A DNA stretch of 64,000 nucleotides from Koleobacter methoxysyntrophicus (GCF_017301615.1 NZ_CP059066.1:1144001-1208000), one strand, 5' to 3'. Positions 48,733 to 59,813 are shown, counted from the stretch's first letter. Made by a program: numbers and translations. Notes: a model not told the origin generated them from the sequence alone.

Positions 48733-48813
48733 TTAAAAGCCTCCTCCCTCGTCAACTAAAACGATTACCTTCTTCTCAACAGGCTTTTCCTGATCATTTA
48801 AAAGTCTCCTCCC
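48720..48813 (-). repeat. Duplicated ribosome site and start codon before L,D-transpeptidase, with 10-codon upstream frame
   Basis: A 29-bp sequence at 48720-48748, spanning the ribosome site and first codons of the transpeptidase gene, recurs with one mismatch at 48785-48813. The upstream copy starts a short frame (48797 down to 48765, minus strand: MIRKSLLRRR, stop). It could be a leader peptide affecting translation of the gene, or simply a tandem-duplication scar. Confidence 0.6.
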
Positions 48814-48816
48814 GCA

Positions 48817-48961
48817 TACTTTGCTCAGGATACGGCAAATCCAGTTGAATTAATGGCGAATCCGGAGCGACTGTTATTTGGCCCGCAAGCCTGTGATGGC
48901 GGAGAGCCAAATTCCAGAGTGAGCGGAGCATGGATGCCATTTAATTCTTCCTGAGCTAAAG
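48817..48961. repeat. MITE-like dispersed repeat, copy C
   Basis: About 145 bp bounded by inverted ends CTTTGCTCAGGA and TCCTGAGCTAAAG. It shares GCTCAGGATACGG and GCGACTGTTA with copy A and CAGAGTGAGCGGAGCA with copy B. Internally, ATTTGGC and GCCAAAT form a hairpin. It separates the transpeptidase operon from ctpA. Confidence 0.7.
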
Positions 48962-49012
48962 GGAAAGTTATATTTATTTATATTAAAGAAAAAAATGTAA
49001 TAGAACCCATCC

Positions 49013-49041
49013 TTGATAACAGGGTTAAAAAAGGATAAAAT
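49013..49041 (+). promoter_or_regulatory. Sigma-A promoter of ctpA
   Basis: TTGATA (49013-49018), 17-bp spacer, TAAAAT (49036-49041), about 32 bp before the ctpA start. Confidence 0.65.
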
Positions 49042-49073
49042 TATACTAAGATACAAAATTGAGGAGGGTTATT

Positions 49074-50534
49074 ATGTTAAAAATGGGGAAATGGACAAGG
49101 TACTGGACGGCCGCACTGCTCCTTGCATTTATACTGGTATCTGTGCTGGCAATACACGGGAACCCGGCCGCCGTTTATGCACAGGAAGAAGAACAGGAAA
49201 CGGAAAAATCCCCGGAGGAAATCGCAAGGGAAAAGAAAATACAGCTGATCATAAAGGTGCTGGAGTACATAGAGCAGAATTATGTTAAGGAAGTGACCCT
49301 TGATGACCTTGTGAGAGGCGCCGTAAAAGGAATGATAGAATCCCTTGGGGACCCCTACTCCAACTACTTTGACCAGCAGGAGTACAGTGAATTTCAGGTA
49401 GAGACTACCGGGACCTTTGGGGGAATAGGGATAATCATAACCATGAAAAACAACTATGTAACCGTAATGACCACCCTTGAAAACAGCCCGGCGTTAAAGG
49501 CAGGCCTTAAGGCAGGCGACAGGATAATACAGGTGGATGGGAAAGATGTATCCGGTTATTCCCTGAGTGAGGTAGCTTCAATGATTAGGGGGCCTGAGGG
49601 AACCCAGGTCAGCCTCGGTGTTTTAAGGGAAGGGGAACGGGGAACCCTCAACTTCGTTATAACCAGAGACGTAATCCACATAAATCCCATTGAAGCCGAT
49701 ATAATTGAAGAAGGTATCGGATACATTAAGATTACGAAATTTAATGAAAACACTGCCGATAATCTTAATAAGACCCTTGAAGGGTTTGCAGAAAAAGGGG
49801 TAAAGGGAATAATCCTGGATTTAAGAAATAATCCGGGAGGCCTCCTGGAACAGGCTATTAAGGTGGCGGAAAAATTTGTTCCCGAAGGCCCTATAGTTAA
49901 GGTGGTGAACAGGGAGGGGGAAATAACTACCCTTAGCTCAACATCAAATCCTACCCCATATCCCCTTGTGGTTCTCGTAAATGAAGGAAGTGCAAGCGCT
50001 TCGGAAATAGTGGCGGGGGCCATTCAGGACAGGGGGATGGGCGTGTTGGTAGGAACACGAACCTTTGGAAAGGCAACGGTCCAGACTACGGCAAATCTCG
50101 GTTCCCTCGGCGGCTTTAAGATGACGACGGCTACCTATGTAACCCCCAATGGCAGGGATATTAACAGGGAAGGGATAACCCCCGATGTGGTCGTAGAACT
50201 CCCCAATCCCGGTCAGCACCGGCAGGAATTTGCCCCTTTAGGGGAAAAACGCCACCTCTACAAAGGTGTAATAGGCCTGGATGTCTACGGAATCCAGCAG
50301 CGCCTCCGCTACCTGGGTTTTGACCCGGGGGAGCCGGACGGGATATACGGTCAGCAAACGGCAAGGGCCGTGGCCAACTTCCAGCAGTATGCGGGGCTGG
50401 CGATAAAGGGCACGGTGGATAATGCCACTTATGAAGCCATAGAAAAATTCGTGGAAGAAAAGATAAACGGGGAGATTTTAAAGGACACACAGCTTGAAAA
50501 GGCTTTAGAAATTTTAAAAGGGAAGCTGAATTAA
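49074..50534 (+). CDS. ctpA: C-terminal processing peptidase (S41) with PDZ and PG-binding domain
   Basis: 486 residues. Signal/anchor segment (about 8-32), PDZ domain (about 115-195), S41 protease core with catalytic serine in GSASASEIV and lysine in GTRTFGKATVQT. A C-terminal PG_binding_1 domain (about 400-460, DVYGIQQRLRYLGF) tethers it to the wall. Family members trim exported proteins, and the CtpB branch activates the SpoIVF complex in sporulation. ATG 49074 follows GAGGAGGGT, preferred to the codon at 49059. Confidence 0.92.
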   Translation: MLKMGKWTRYWTAALLLAFILVSVLAIHGNPAAVYAQEEEQETEKSPEEIAREKKIQLIIKVLEYIEQNYVKEVTLDDLVRGAVKGMIESLGDPYSNYFDQQEYSEFQVETTGTFGGIGIIITMKNNYVTVMTTLENSPALKAGLKAGDRIIQVDGKDVSGYSLSEVASMIRGPEGTQVSLGVLREGERGTLNFVITRDVIHINPIEADIIEEGIGYIKITKFNENTADNLNKTLEGFAEKGVKGIILDLRNNPGGLLEQAIKVAEKFVPEGPIVKVVNREGEITTLSSTSNPTPYPLVVLVNEGSASASEIVAGAIQDRGMGVLVGTRTFGKATVQTTANLGSLGGFKMTTATYVTPNGRDINREGITPDVVVELPNPGQHRQEFAPLGEKRHLYKGVIGLDVYGIQQRLRYLGFDPGEPDGIYGQQTARAVANFQQYAGLAIKGTVDNATYEAIEKFVEEKINGEILKDTQLEKALEILKGKLN

Positions 50535-51155
50535 GGGTTTAAAGAGAGCCTGGTTCTAGATTCTATACAGCAGAGGACCGTCCAGAGCTGACGCATGAAA
50601 AATGCTTAAAATCCTTTATCTTTCACGATTTCATACAGAAAATAGCGGGAAAAGTTTTTACATTACTATTCCTGCAAACCTTGATGGTTCTGTGTTTCAA
50701 AATTAATGCTTCATCACTGAAGACCGTCTTTAAACATTGATCCTTATTATTTAAAGAGGAGCCTGATTCTAGATTTATATTAGGCTTTTTTTTTTAAAAT
50801 TTTTTTATAACCGGCAGGATTTTTTAGTTTGATGTCGAATTTTAAATATTAAAAAAAGTATCCAGGATACCAATTTTAAACCGGCAAATATTTTTTATCT
50901 TATATTTCGCACCCTGAATAGATATGCAAAAGAATTTTATATTTATGCAGCAAATATTATTATAATTTCCATTTATAAAATATACTGCCTAGCTGGTATT
51001 GTTATCTTCAGCATTAAATGCAGGCAATCTGCATAACAATCTGCATAACTATGTATTTTGCCTGAATAATTATCCAGGATGCGGAACATGGTTTTTATGA
51101 TAGATTACGCATTCAATTATATAACCGTTATAATTCCTTTTGCGAGGTGACAGGA
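50535..51155. other. 600-bp intergenic region with a direct repeat
   Basis: A 31-bp sequence at 50537-50567 (GAGCCTGGTTCTAGATT core) recurs at 50749-50779 with three differences, 212 bp apart. The second copy merges into a short hairpin (AGCCT/AGGCT, 50760-50786) with a nine-T tail, a likely terminator for ctpA. From 50800 to 51145 the DNA is very AT-rich with no recognisable gene or operator. Confidence 0.5.
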
Positions 51156-51839
51156 TTGAAAGGTACACTCGAATCCTTTAGTGTTTCACATCTAAAACCC
51201 ATTAGGGACATGATATATGAATCTATCCGAAAAGCCATTTTCGAAGGGGAGTTAAAAGCCGGTGACCGGCTGGTGGAAAAAGAACTGGCGGAAAAATTGA
51301 GGGTAAGCAGAACCCCTATCAGGGAAGCCCTGAGGAAGCTGGAAATGGAAGGCCTTATTAAACACGTGCCCCGTAAAGGGGTTGTGGTAAAGGGGTTTAC
51401 CCCTGATGACATTATAGAGATATATTCTATACGACAGGTGCTTGAAGCACTGGCCATCACCTATACGGTAAAAAACATTACGGAAAGGGAACTGGAACAG
51501 CTGAAGGAACTGATAGAAAAGATGGAGATACTAACGGAAGAGGATAACACAGATGATTTATTTAAAACCTCTCAAGAATTCAACGATATCCTAATCAAAT
51601 CCTGTAGGATGCCGAGACTCATTAAACTAATCAGCACTTACCAGGAATACCTTGAGCGCTTCAGAGTGGTGACCATGGGCAGGAAGGAGAGGAAACTTGC
51701 TGCATTGATGGATCACCGAGAAATCCTCCAGGCGGTAATTGACAGGGATGCGCCCAGAGCAGAACAACTGGTAAAGAAACACCTGCAGGGTGCCCTCGAA
51801 GCATACCTAAAGACCTTTAATATCAGGGAAGGAAAATAA
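51156..51839 (+). CDS. GntR-family regulator, FadR/FCD subfamily
   Basis: About 227 residues: winged helix-turn-helix at the N-terminus (LAEKLRVSRTPIREALRKLE) and an all-helical FCD ligand-binding domain. FCD regulators typically bind carboxylic acids. The TTG at 51156 has GAGGTGAC at good spacing; a GTG at 51147 is the alternative. It precedes the DUF1446-DUF4387-TctCBA operon and probably controls it, perhaps through the tandem repeats at 51906-51944. Confidence 0.88.
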   Translation: MKGTLESFSVSHLKPIRDMIYESIRKAIFEGELKAGDRLVEKELAEKLRVSRTPIREALRKLEMEGLIKHVPRKGVVVKGFTPDDIIEIYSIRQVLEALAITYTVKNITERELEQLKELIEKMEILTEEDNTDDLFKTSQEFNDILIKSCRMPRLIKLISTYQEYLERFRVVTMGRKERKLAALMDHREILQAVIDRDAPRAEQLVKKHLQGALEAYLKTFNIREGK

Positions 51840-51905
51840 TTATACCAAACCCATTCATCCCATCAATAAATTAACGAGCATTCCGGCGGATTTTCATAAA
51901 TTTAC

Positions 51906-51944
51906 TATAAGTTTGATTTATACAATATAAGTTTGATTTATACA
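51906..51944 (+). promoter_or_regulatory. Tandem 19-bp operator-like repeats
   Basis: TATAAGTTTGATTTATACA occurs twice without mismatch (51906-51924, 51926-51944), a 20-bp period, about two helical turns. It sits in the promoter region of the DUF1446 operon just after the GntR gene. Likely operator for that regulator (inference). Confidence 0.6.
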
Positions 51945-52145
51945 TTATGGGTATAAAATGGATAGTGGTTAACATTTTTAGAGAGAGCATAAATATACCC
52001 TGTTTTGGCATCCAGTATACATTTTTGAATATTGCGAATAATGCTTATCTTAATATCTATCGAAGGGGGGAAATGGTTATAATTTAATCCAATAATAATT
52101 CGAATATAAAATAGTATTGGAAAATAACACAAAGGAGATGGGAAT

Positions 52146-53510
52146 ATGTCAAAGGATGAAATAAGGATTTTAACGCCTACAGCAATGCTGGGGTACGGCT
52201 TCCCCGTCAAATGGTTTAAAAAGGGGTTGGAAATGAATCCTGATATAATAGCCGTTGATTCCGGTTCAACGGACAGCGGTCCCCATAAACTCGGCCTGGG
52301 GGCTATGACTTGTTCCAGAGATGCGTATTACAAGGATATTTCCCTCCTGCTTGAAGCATGTTACGAAAAAAAGGTACCCGTGTTTATAAGTTCGGCCGGT
52401 GGTGATGGTTCTGATTCCCATGTAGATGTTTTCGTGGATATAGTCAGGAGCATTGCCAGGGAAAAGGGATACCGCTTTAATCTGGCTGCCATTTACAGCG
52501 AGATGAAAAAGGATTACGTGCTGGAAAAGCTTAAAAGGGGCAAAATAAGCCCGTGCGGTCCTGTAGAACCGCTGACCGAAAGTGAAGTAAAAGAGGCTAC
52601 TTCAATAGTAGCCCAAATGGGAGCAGAGCCATATCTTAAGGCACTGAAAGAAAGCGATAAACTGGATATCATCATATCGGGCAGGTCCTATGACCCGGTG
52701 CCGATTGCTGTCTTGGGTCTGAAGGAGGGTTTTGATCCGGGTCTCTGCTGGCATATGGGCAAGATTATGGAATGCGGGGCTTTATGTGCAGAGCCCGCGG
52801 GGAAGGCTATCTTTGGAATATTGAAGAGAGATCATTTTATCCTTGAACCTCTTAACCCTGCTGAACGGTGCACCGTTTATTCCGTTGCAGCCCATACCCT
52901 GTACGAAAAAACCCATCCTTATCTTTTGCCCGGTCCCGGCGGGACTACGGATCTTTCGGAAACCAGATTTGAACAGCTGGATGATAGAAGGGTTAAGATT
53001 TACGGCAGCAAATTCATTCCGGCAGAAAAATATACAGTAAAACTCGAAGGAGCCAAAAAGGTAGGCTATAGGTCCATTTTTATAGCCGGTGTGAGGGATC
53101 CTATAGAAATAGAGCATATCGATGAAATTATCGATAGGGTTAAAAAGGATGTAGAAGATTATTTCAGCCATATACCAAAGGAAAGCTATCAGATGATATT
53201 CCATTTATATGGCAAAAACGGTGTGATGGGTAATTATGAGCCTGAGGGGGATATAAAACCCCTGGAGCTCTGTGTTATCCTGGAGGTAGCAGCTGCTACC
53301 CAGGAGATGGCTACTGCTATATGCTCCCGGGCCAGGACCGAAATGCTCCACAGCCCTTATGAAGGCAGGATTGCAACCGCAGGGAATATTGCCCTTCCCT
53401 TTACACCGCTGGAAATACCCCTGGGGGCCGTATGCAGGTTTAACGTATATCACCTGATGGAAATAGATGATCCAACAGAACCCTTTACCATCAAGTTTAT
53501 GGAGGTGTAG
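52146..53510 (+). CDS. AtuA-family (DUF1446) protein
   Basis: 454 residues, DUF1446 family named for AtuA of acyclic terpene use; the reaction is not established for most members. Characteristic blocks are AVDSGSTDSGPHKLG near the N-terminus, SAGGDGSDSH and ISGRSYDPVP. ATG 52146 follows AAAGGAGAT. A DUF4387 gene follows in 3 bp and transporter genes follow that; this pairing suggests catabolism of an imported organic acid, the identity of which cannot be told from sequence. Confidence 0.87.
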   Translation: MSKDEIRILTPTAMLGYGFPVKWFKKGLEMNPDIIAVDSGSTDSGPHKLGLGAMTCSRDAYYKDISLLLEACYEKKVPVFISSAGGDGSDSHVDVFVDIVRSIAREKGYRFNLAAIYSEMKKDYVLEKLKRGKISPCGPVEPLTESEVKEATSIVAQMGAEPYLKALKESDKLDIIISGRSYDPVPIAVLGLKEGFDPGLCWHMGKIMECGALCAEPAGKAIFGILKRDHFILEPLNPAERCTVYSVAAHTLYEKTHPYLLPGPGGTTDLSETRFEQLDDRRVKIYGSKFIPAEKYTVKLEGAKKVGYRSIFIAGVRDPIEIEHIDEIIDRVKKDVEDYFSHIPKESYQMIFHLYGKNGVMGNYEPEGDIKPLELCVILEVAAATQEMATAICSRARTEMLHSPYEGRIATAGNIALPFTPLEIPLGAVCRFNVYHLMEIDDPTEPFTIKFMEV

Positions 53511-53513
53511 GTC

Positions 53514-53840
53514 ATGGCTAAAATGGTGCCCTTAAAGGATATAGCAAAGGTTATCAGAAGCAAGAATGCAGGGCCCTTTGAAATGACCCTCGATATTATC
53601 TTCAAAAACAAAGAGGATTACGAAAAAGTGAAGGCATCGGGTGTCATAACAAAGGAGCTTATCGCCGGGTTATATAATCTGCCTGCAGAAAAGGTCCTGG
53701 CCTTCGTATATTTCGATGCTGCCAATGCAATAAAGGCTACCCTACCCAGGCAGAGGCCCCAGGGCAGCATCGGCGAAACCGATATGCACGCCGCCCAGCA
53801 GCATGTTCCGCTTATGAACATAATGGTTCCATGGGAGTAG
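53514..53840 (+). CDS. DUF4387 protein
   Basis: 108 residues, DUF4387 family, regularly found next to or fused with AtuA/DUF1446 proteins. Conserved blocks are LKDIAKVIRSKNAGPFEMTLDI and ETDMHAAQQH. Probably the second subunit of the same enzyme. Function unknown. Confidence 0.87.
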   Translation: MAKMVPLKDIAKVIRSKNAGPFEMTLDIIFKNKEDYEKVKASGVITKELIAGLYNLPAEKVLAFVYFDAANAIKATLPRQRPQGSIGETDMHAAQQHVPLMNIMVPWE

Positions 53841-53929
53841 AAAATACGGATATGAGGGGGGATTCTAAGGGATAAAACGGATTAAACGTAAAAAAATTCT
53901 TAAAATATTACAAAATGGAGGGAATTAAA

Positions 53930-54961
53930 ATGAAAAATTTACAAAGGAAACAGATCATTGCGTTGTGTTTAGCCTTTATGCTGGCTGCAACCTTTGTTCT
54001 GGGCGGCTGTTCAAAAAAGGAAAGTGCTCCTGCAGACCAAAAAGCAGAATATCCAACAAAACCTTTTGAATTCGTAGCTCCCGGAGGGCCCGGAGGTGGT
54101 TGGGATACAACTATTAGGATGGCAGCAAAGGTATTGGGTGAAAAGGAGATCATTGAACAGCCCATGCCGGTTATAAATAAACCCGGTGGGGGCGGCGGTG
54201 TAGGGCTCGCCTATATGCAGGAAAAGAAAGGGAGTCCCTATCATGTAGTTGTTTATTCTCCACCGCTTCTTTTGATAAACCTGACTGGGCAAACCCAGTT
54301 GAGTTATAAAAACCTTACTCCTCTTGCAATGCTGATAAATGATTTCGGTGCATTTGCGGTTCCAAAGGATTCTCCGTACAGAACAATAAATGATGTAATG
54401 GAAGCCTTGAAGAAGGACCCCAAGAGCGTAAAGATCGGGGGCGCATCTTCACCGGGTAGTATGGACCACATCCAGTTCCTCCAGGCTGCAAAGGCGGCAG
54501 GGGTCAAAGGTATCAAAGACATCCAGTATATCTCCTTCCAGGGCGGAGAGAGCCTGGCAGCTTTAATGGGCGGCCATATCGATCTGCTCACATCGGGTAT
54601 GGCTGAGACCGTAGGCCCTATGCTCAGCGGCGACATAAGGGTCCTTGCTATAACAGCTCCTGAGAGAGTAAAAGAGGGCCCCATGGCCAGTGTGCCCACA
54701 TTGAAAGAACAGGGCATCGATACCGCATTCATAAACTGGAGGGGGCTTTTCGGACCTCCTGAAATGCCCGATTATGCCGTTAAATATCTGACCGAGGCCC
54801 TGTCAAAGATGGTTCAGACACTGGAATGGAAGGAAATCTGCCAGAAGAACGGATGGACCGAAGCCTATATGGGCCCTGAAGAGTTCGGTAAATTCCTGGA
54901 AAAAACCAATGAAGAGTATAAAGCTTTACTCCAGGAAATAGGTCTTTATAAAGGCCAGTAA
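53930..54961 (+). CDS. tctC: Tripartite tricarboxylate transporter, substrate-binding lipoprotein
   Basis: 343 residues, TctC/Bug family solute receptor. Lipoprotein signal with lipobox LGGC (cysteine near residue 25). The Bug-family loop reads FVAPGGPGGGWD and the later block is KPGGGGGVG. It delivers carboxylates to the TctAB membrane pair. ATG 53930 after GGAGGGA. The ligand is unknown; DUF1446/DUF4387 upstream probably metabolise it. Confidence 0.92.
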   Translation: MKNLQRKQIIALCLAFMLAATFVLGGCSKKESAPADQKAEYPTKPFEFVAPGGPGGGWDTTIRMAAKVLGEKEIIEQPMPVINKPGGGGGVGLAYMQEKKGSPYHVVVYSPPLLLINLTGQTQLSYKNLTPLAMLINDFGAFAVPKDSPYRTINDVMEALKKDPKSVKIGGASSPGSMDHIQFLQAAKAAGVKGIKDIQYISFQGGESLAALMGGHIDLLTSGMAETVGPMLSGDIRVLAITAPERVKEGPMASVPTLKEQGIDTAFINWRGLFGPPEMPDYAVKYLTEALSKMVQTLEWKEICQKNGWTEAYMGPEEFGKFLEKTNEEYKALLQEIGLYKGQ

Positions 54962-55042
54962 TGGAACAGCGGAAAAGATGAGTGACCTATCCGTGGGGCG
55001 GCTAACCCGTTCCACGGATTAAATTAAGACTGGGGTGATGGT

Positions 55043-55492
55043 ATGAGCTCTAACATGATTGTAGGGATTGCAGGTATTCTGGTAGGGGTTGTTTATTCCA
55101 TTCAAGCCCTTCAGCTTCCCAAGGCTACCATAGGGAATCCCTGGGCTCCCATATATTTCCCTGCAGCCCTCGGAATACTAATGACTGCCATAGGCATAGT
55201 TATTGTGGCTGTAGAATTATCAAAAGGAAGGGCAGCTGATAAGGGAAAGGGAAAAGACAGGGGAGACAGAGGTTATGTAAAATTGATATTGGGGACTATC
55301 ATTATCTGTATCTTCTATGCACTGATCTTTGATAGGATCGGTTTTATAGTTTCTACTCTCCTGTTCCTGGGAGGTATATTATTCCTGATCAATGGGTTAA
55401 GAGCATGGAAGATGAACACAGCCATTACAGCTGCCTTTACCTTCGGGATATGGTATATATTTGAAAAGATATTGATGATCAGCTTACCGTAA
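55043..55492 (+). CDS. tctB: Tripartite tricarboxylate transporter, small membrane subunit
   Basis: 149 residues, four predicted membrane helices, TctB family. It is 81 bp after tctC and 15 bp before tctA. A basic, lysine-rich cytoplasmic loop (residues about 64-80) separates helices two and three. Identified by position and hydrophobicity more than by sequence, as TctB is poorly conserved. Confidence 0.85.
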   Translation: MSSNMIVGIAGILVGVVYSIQALQLPKATIGNPWAPIYFPAALGILMTAIGIVIVAVELSKGRAADKGKGKDRGDRGYVKLILGTIIICIFYALIFDRIGFIVSTLLFLGGILFLINGLRAWKMNTAITAAFTFGIWYIFEKILMISLP

Positions 55493-55507
55493 AAAGAGGT
55501 GATAGTA

Positions 55508-57019
55508 TTGGAAGCTATTCAGAACTTAATCCAGGGCTTTTCTGTAGCGGCAAGTCCATTAAACATCATATGGATGATATCAGGTGCCTTTTTAGGGACG
55601 GTGCTGGGTATGCTGCCGGGTATAGGTCCTTCAACGGGAGTAGCTTTGCTTTTGCCCCTGACCTTTGCCATGAAGCCCGAAACTGCATTGATTACCATGT
55701 GTGCTATATATTACGGGGCTATGTTCGGAGGTTCCAGGAGCTCTATTCTGTTAAATGTGCCCGGTGACGGGGCTGCTGTAGCATCCTGTTTTGATGGGTA
55801 TCCTATGGCCAGAAACGGACAGGCGGAAACGGCCCTGGCTATTTCCGCTATAGCATCCTTTATAGGTGGGCTGATATCCACCATAATTTTTGTTTTCCTG
55901 GCCCTGCCGGTGGCCAGATTCGCCCTGAAATTCGGGCCACCCGAGTACTTTGCGCTGATGGTTTTTGCTTTAGCGGCAACGGCATCCATTTCAAAGGAAG
56001 CCCTTTTAAAGGGTCTTTTATCTCTGCTCCTAGGATTGATGATAACTACCGTTGGCATCGATCTGCAGTCAGGGGTTCATAGATTTACCTTTGGTGTGAT
56101 GGAACTGCAGACGGGAATAGATTTTGTAGTCGTAATAATAGGGATTTACGGGATAGGTGAAGTTTTTAAGAATTTTGAAACCATAGGTTCAGCAGGGGCA
56201 AGGGCCATCCAGAGCAAATTCAAGAGGATATGGATCACAATGGAGCAGTGGAAGAGAAGCATTGTTCCTATATTGAGGCAGACCCCTGTCGGGTTTTTAA
56301 TCGGTGTATTACCCGGTGCCGGCGGTACCATTGCAGCCATGATGGCTTACAACAACGAAAAACAGCTTTCAAAAGAACCCGAGCGTTTCGGGAAGGGAGC
56401 CATAGAAGGCCTGGCAGCCCCTGAAGCCGCCAACAATGCTGCCTCCGTAGGGGCGCTGATACCCATGATGACCCTCGGGGTTCCAGGATCAGGAACTACC
56501 GCTATCATGCTGGGGGCTTTGATGATCCTGGGTCTGCAGCCCGGCCCACTATTGTTCCAGCAGCACCCTGAAGTTGCCTGGGGTGTTATCGCAAGCATGT
56601 TTTTGGGCAATATAGTCTGTGCAATTATCAACCTGCCCCTGGCAGGGCTGCTGGTTAGGGTTTTATCAGTTCCTCCCAGGATACTGTACCCCCTGATAGT
56701 AGCTCTGGCCTTTATGGGGGTCTATACGATAAATTTCAGTGTGGTTGATTTTTACCTGCTGGTCATATTCGGGATTATCGGCTACTTTATGAAAAAATAC
56801 AAGGTTCCTACGGCACCGTTAATACTGGCTGTAGTTGTAGGGTCTTCCATGGAGCAGTCTTTCAGACAGTCCCTCATGCTGTCCGACGGCAGTTTGAAAA
56901 TATTCTTTAGGTCTGGAATTTCCGTTGTCCTTTTGATACTGGCTGCTGTATCAATTATTTATCCCTTTTTGTCAGACTGGATTAAGAAAAAAAGACAAAG
57001 GATTTCTTCCGGTATCTAA
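55508..57019 (+). CDS. tctA: Tripartite tricarboxylate transporter, large permease subunit
   Basis: 503 residues, about 12 membrane helices, TctA family. Signature blocks are GMLPGIGPSTGVALLLP and the repeated GVLPGAGGTIAAM, plus PEAANNAASVGALIPM. The TTG at 55508 has AGAGGTGAT at good spacing; a GTG at 55499 overlaps that site. Drives solute uptake with a cation gradient. Ends in a terminator. Confidence 0.92.
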   Translation: MEAIQNLIQGFSVAASPLNIIWMISGAFLGTVLGMLPGIGPSTGVALLLPLTFAMKPETALITMCAIYYGAMFGGSRSSILLNVPGDGAAVASCFDGYPMARNGQAETALAISAIASFIGGLISTIIFVFLALPVARFALKFGPPEYFALMVFALAATASISKEALLKGLLSLLLGLMITTVGIDLQSGVHRFTFGVMELQTGIDFVVVIIGIYGIGEVFKNFETIGSAGARAIQSKFKRIWITMEQWKRSIVPILRQTPVGFLIGVLPGAGGTIAAMMAYNNEKQLSKEPERFGKGAIEGLAAPEAANNAASVGALIPMMTLGVPGSGTTAIMLGALMILGLQPGPLLFQQHPEVAWGVIASMFLGNIVCAIINLPLAGLLVRVLSVPPRILYPLIVALAFMGVYTINFSVVDFYLLVIFGIIGYFMKKYKVPTAPLILAVVVGSSMEQSFRQSLMLSDGSLKIFFRSGISVVLLILAAVSIIYPFLSDWIKKKRQRISSGI

Positions 57020-57053
57020 CCGGTTAAGCTGCTATATAATGCTGTAAAGAATT

Positions 57054-57102
57054 AATAGGGCAGACTGCAGAAGGTTCTGCGGTGCTGTCCTATTAGATTT
57101 TT
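57054..57102 (+). terminator. Terminator after tctA
   Basis: A 10-bp stem (57054-57063 with 57085-57094, one G-T pair) with an inner hairpin, then ATTTTTATAT. Confidence 0.75.
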
Positions 57103-57157
57103 ATATATTCATGTTTATCATTTTTATCCCCCTTGACTTTGAATTTGAGTTTGATAA

Positions 57158-58855
<1,698 letters not shown>

Positions 58856-59007
58856 AAAGGACAGCCATATATATAAAAAAATGCAGATGTGGAAGGACTT
58901 TTTGAATTTTTGTATAAATTAAATAATAATATTATACCGTTAACCCTGAATAGCGGTATTGTTTTTCTCATGTCAGGCTTTTGTGTTATGAAGGGAGGGG
59001 CCGCTAA

Positions 59008-59535
59008 ATGGAAGGGAATCTTCTGAACGAAATATTAAACGAGATGAAGGATATGAAATCAGAAATAAAGGGTATAAAGTCAGAGATAAATGATATGAAG
59101 TCGGAAATGAAGTCGGTGAAATCGGAAGTTAATGACATGAAATCAGAAGTTAATGGCATGAAAACGGAAATTAATGGCATGAAATCAGAAATTAATAATA
59201 TGAAGTCGGAAATGAAGACCATGGAGTCGGAAATAAACGGTGTGAGGTCGGAAATGAAGACCATGGGGTCGGAAATAAGCGGTATGAAGTCGGAAATGGA
59301 GTCTGTGAAGTCAGAATTAAAAGGCATAAAAGCTACCCTTGGCGAACACACCCGGCTGCTGCGGGCATTAGAGGAGCGCACAGCCGTTACAAATGCTTCT
59401 GCTGCACGAATGGAAGAAGATATAAGCTACATAAAAGGTGATATAGTTAGCATAAAGAATTCCATCGATTATCTAAAATACAGGCAGACAGAGCACGACG
59501 AAGCCATATTTCTTCTAAAAAAGTCTGCAAAATAA
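59008..59535 (+). CDS. Heptad-repeat coiled-coil protein
   Basis: 175 residues. Residues about 14-110 are near-perfect seven-residue repeats of the form MKSEINx/MKSEMKx (thirteen or more units), forming a long coiled coil. A distinct charged C-terminal segment (about 111-175) is still helical. No signal peptide or membrane segment. ATG 59008 follows GAAGGGAGGGG. The DNA repeats in 21-bp units, a substrate for length change by slippage. Function unknown. Confidence 0.75.
   Translation: MEGNLLNEILNEMKDMKSEIKGIKSEINDMKSEMKSVKSEVNDMKSEVNGMKTEINGMKSEINNMKSEMKTMESEINGVRSEMKTMGSEISGMKSEMESVKSELKGIKATLGEHTRLLRALEERTAVTNASAARMEEDISYIKGDIVSIKNSIDYLKYRQTEHDEAIFLLKKSAK
59050..59330 (+). repeat. 21-bp tandem repeats encoding the heptads
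   Basis: About thirteen 21-bp units of the form ATGAAGTCGGAAATGAAG plus three bases, diverged mostly at third positions, within the coiled-coil gene. Confidence 0.75.
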
Positions 59536-59601
59536 TTTGAGGCCGCTGCGTTACTCTGATTTCGAGGCAGGAGCTTCTCTAGAAAAAGTCAGTGAAATAG
59601 T

Positions 59602-59646
59602 ATAAAACGGCGTTCCGGTTAATTAGGGATGCCGTTTTATTTTTTA
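59602..59646 (+). terminator. Terminator after coiled-coil gene
   Basis: A 10-bp stem ATAAAACGGC (59602-59611) / GCCGTTTTAT (59631-59640), then a T run. Confidence 0.85.
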
Positions 59647-59813
59647 CAGCTTCAGTTTCATGATTTCATTTGCTTTGATTGAACCCCTTTTTTTACAGCT
59701 GCCCATTTAATTATAAAAATAGTAAAGAAAGCCTTAATATCCCAGATGCTTTTTTTAGCGATATGCAGGAATACCCTTTGTTATATAGAATAAATATTAA
59801 GTATTATGACCTA

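Noticed and set aside
59050-59330. 21-bp repeats as a CRISPR-like array
   Set aside because: Units are contiguous, in frame and encode a coiled coil.
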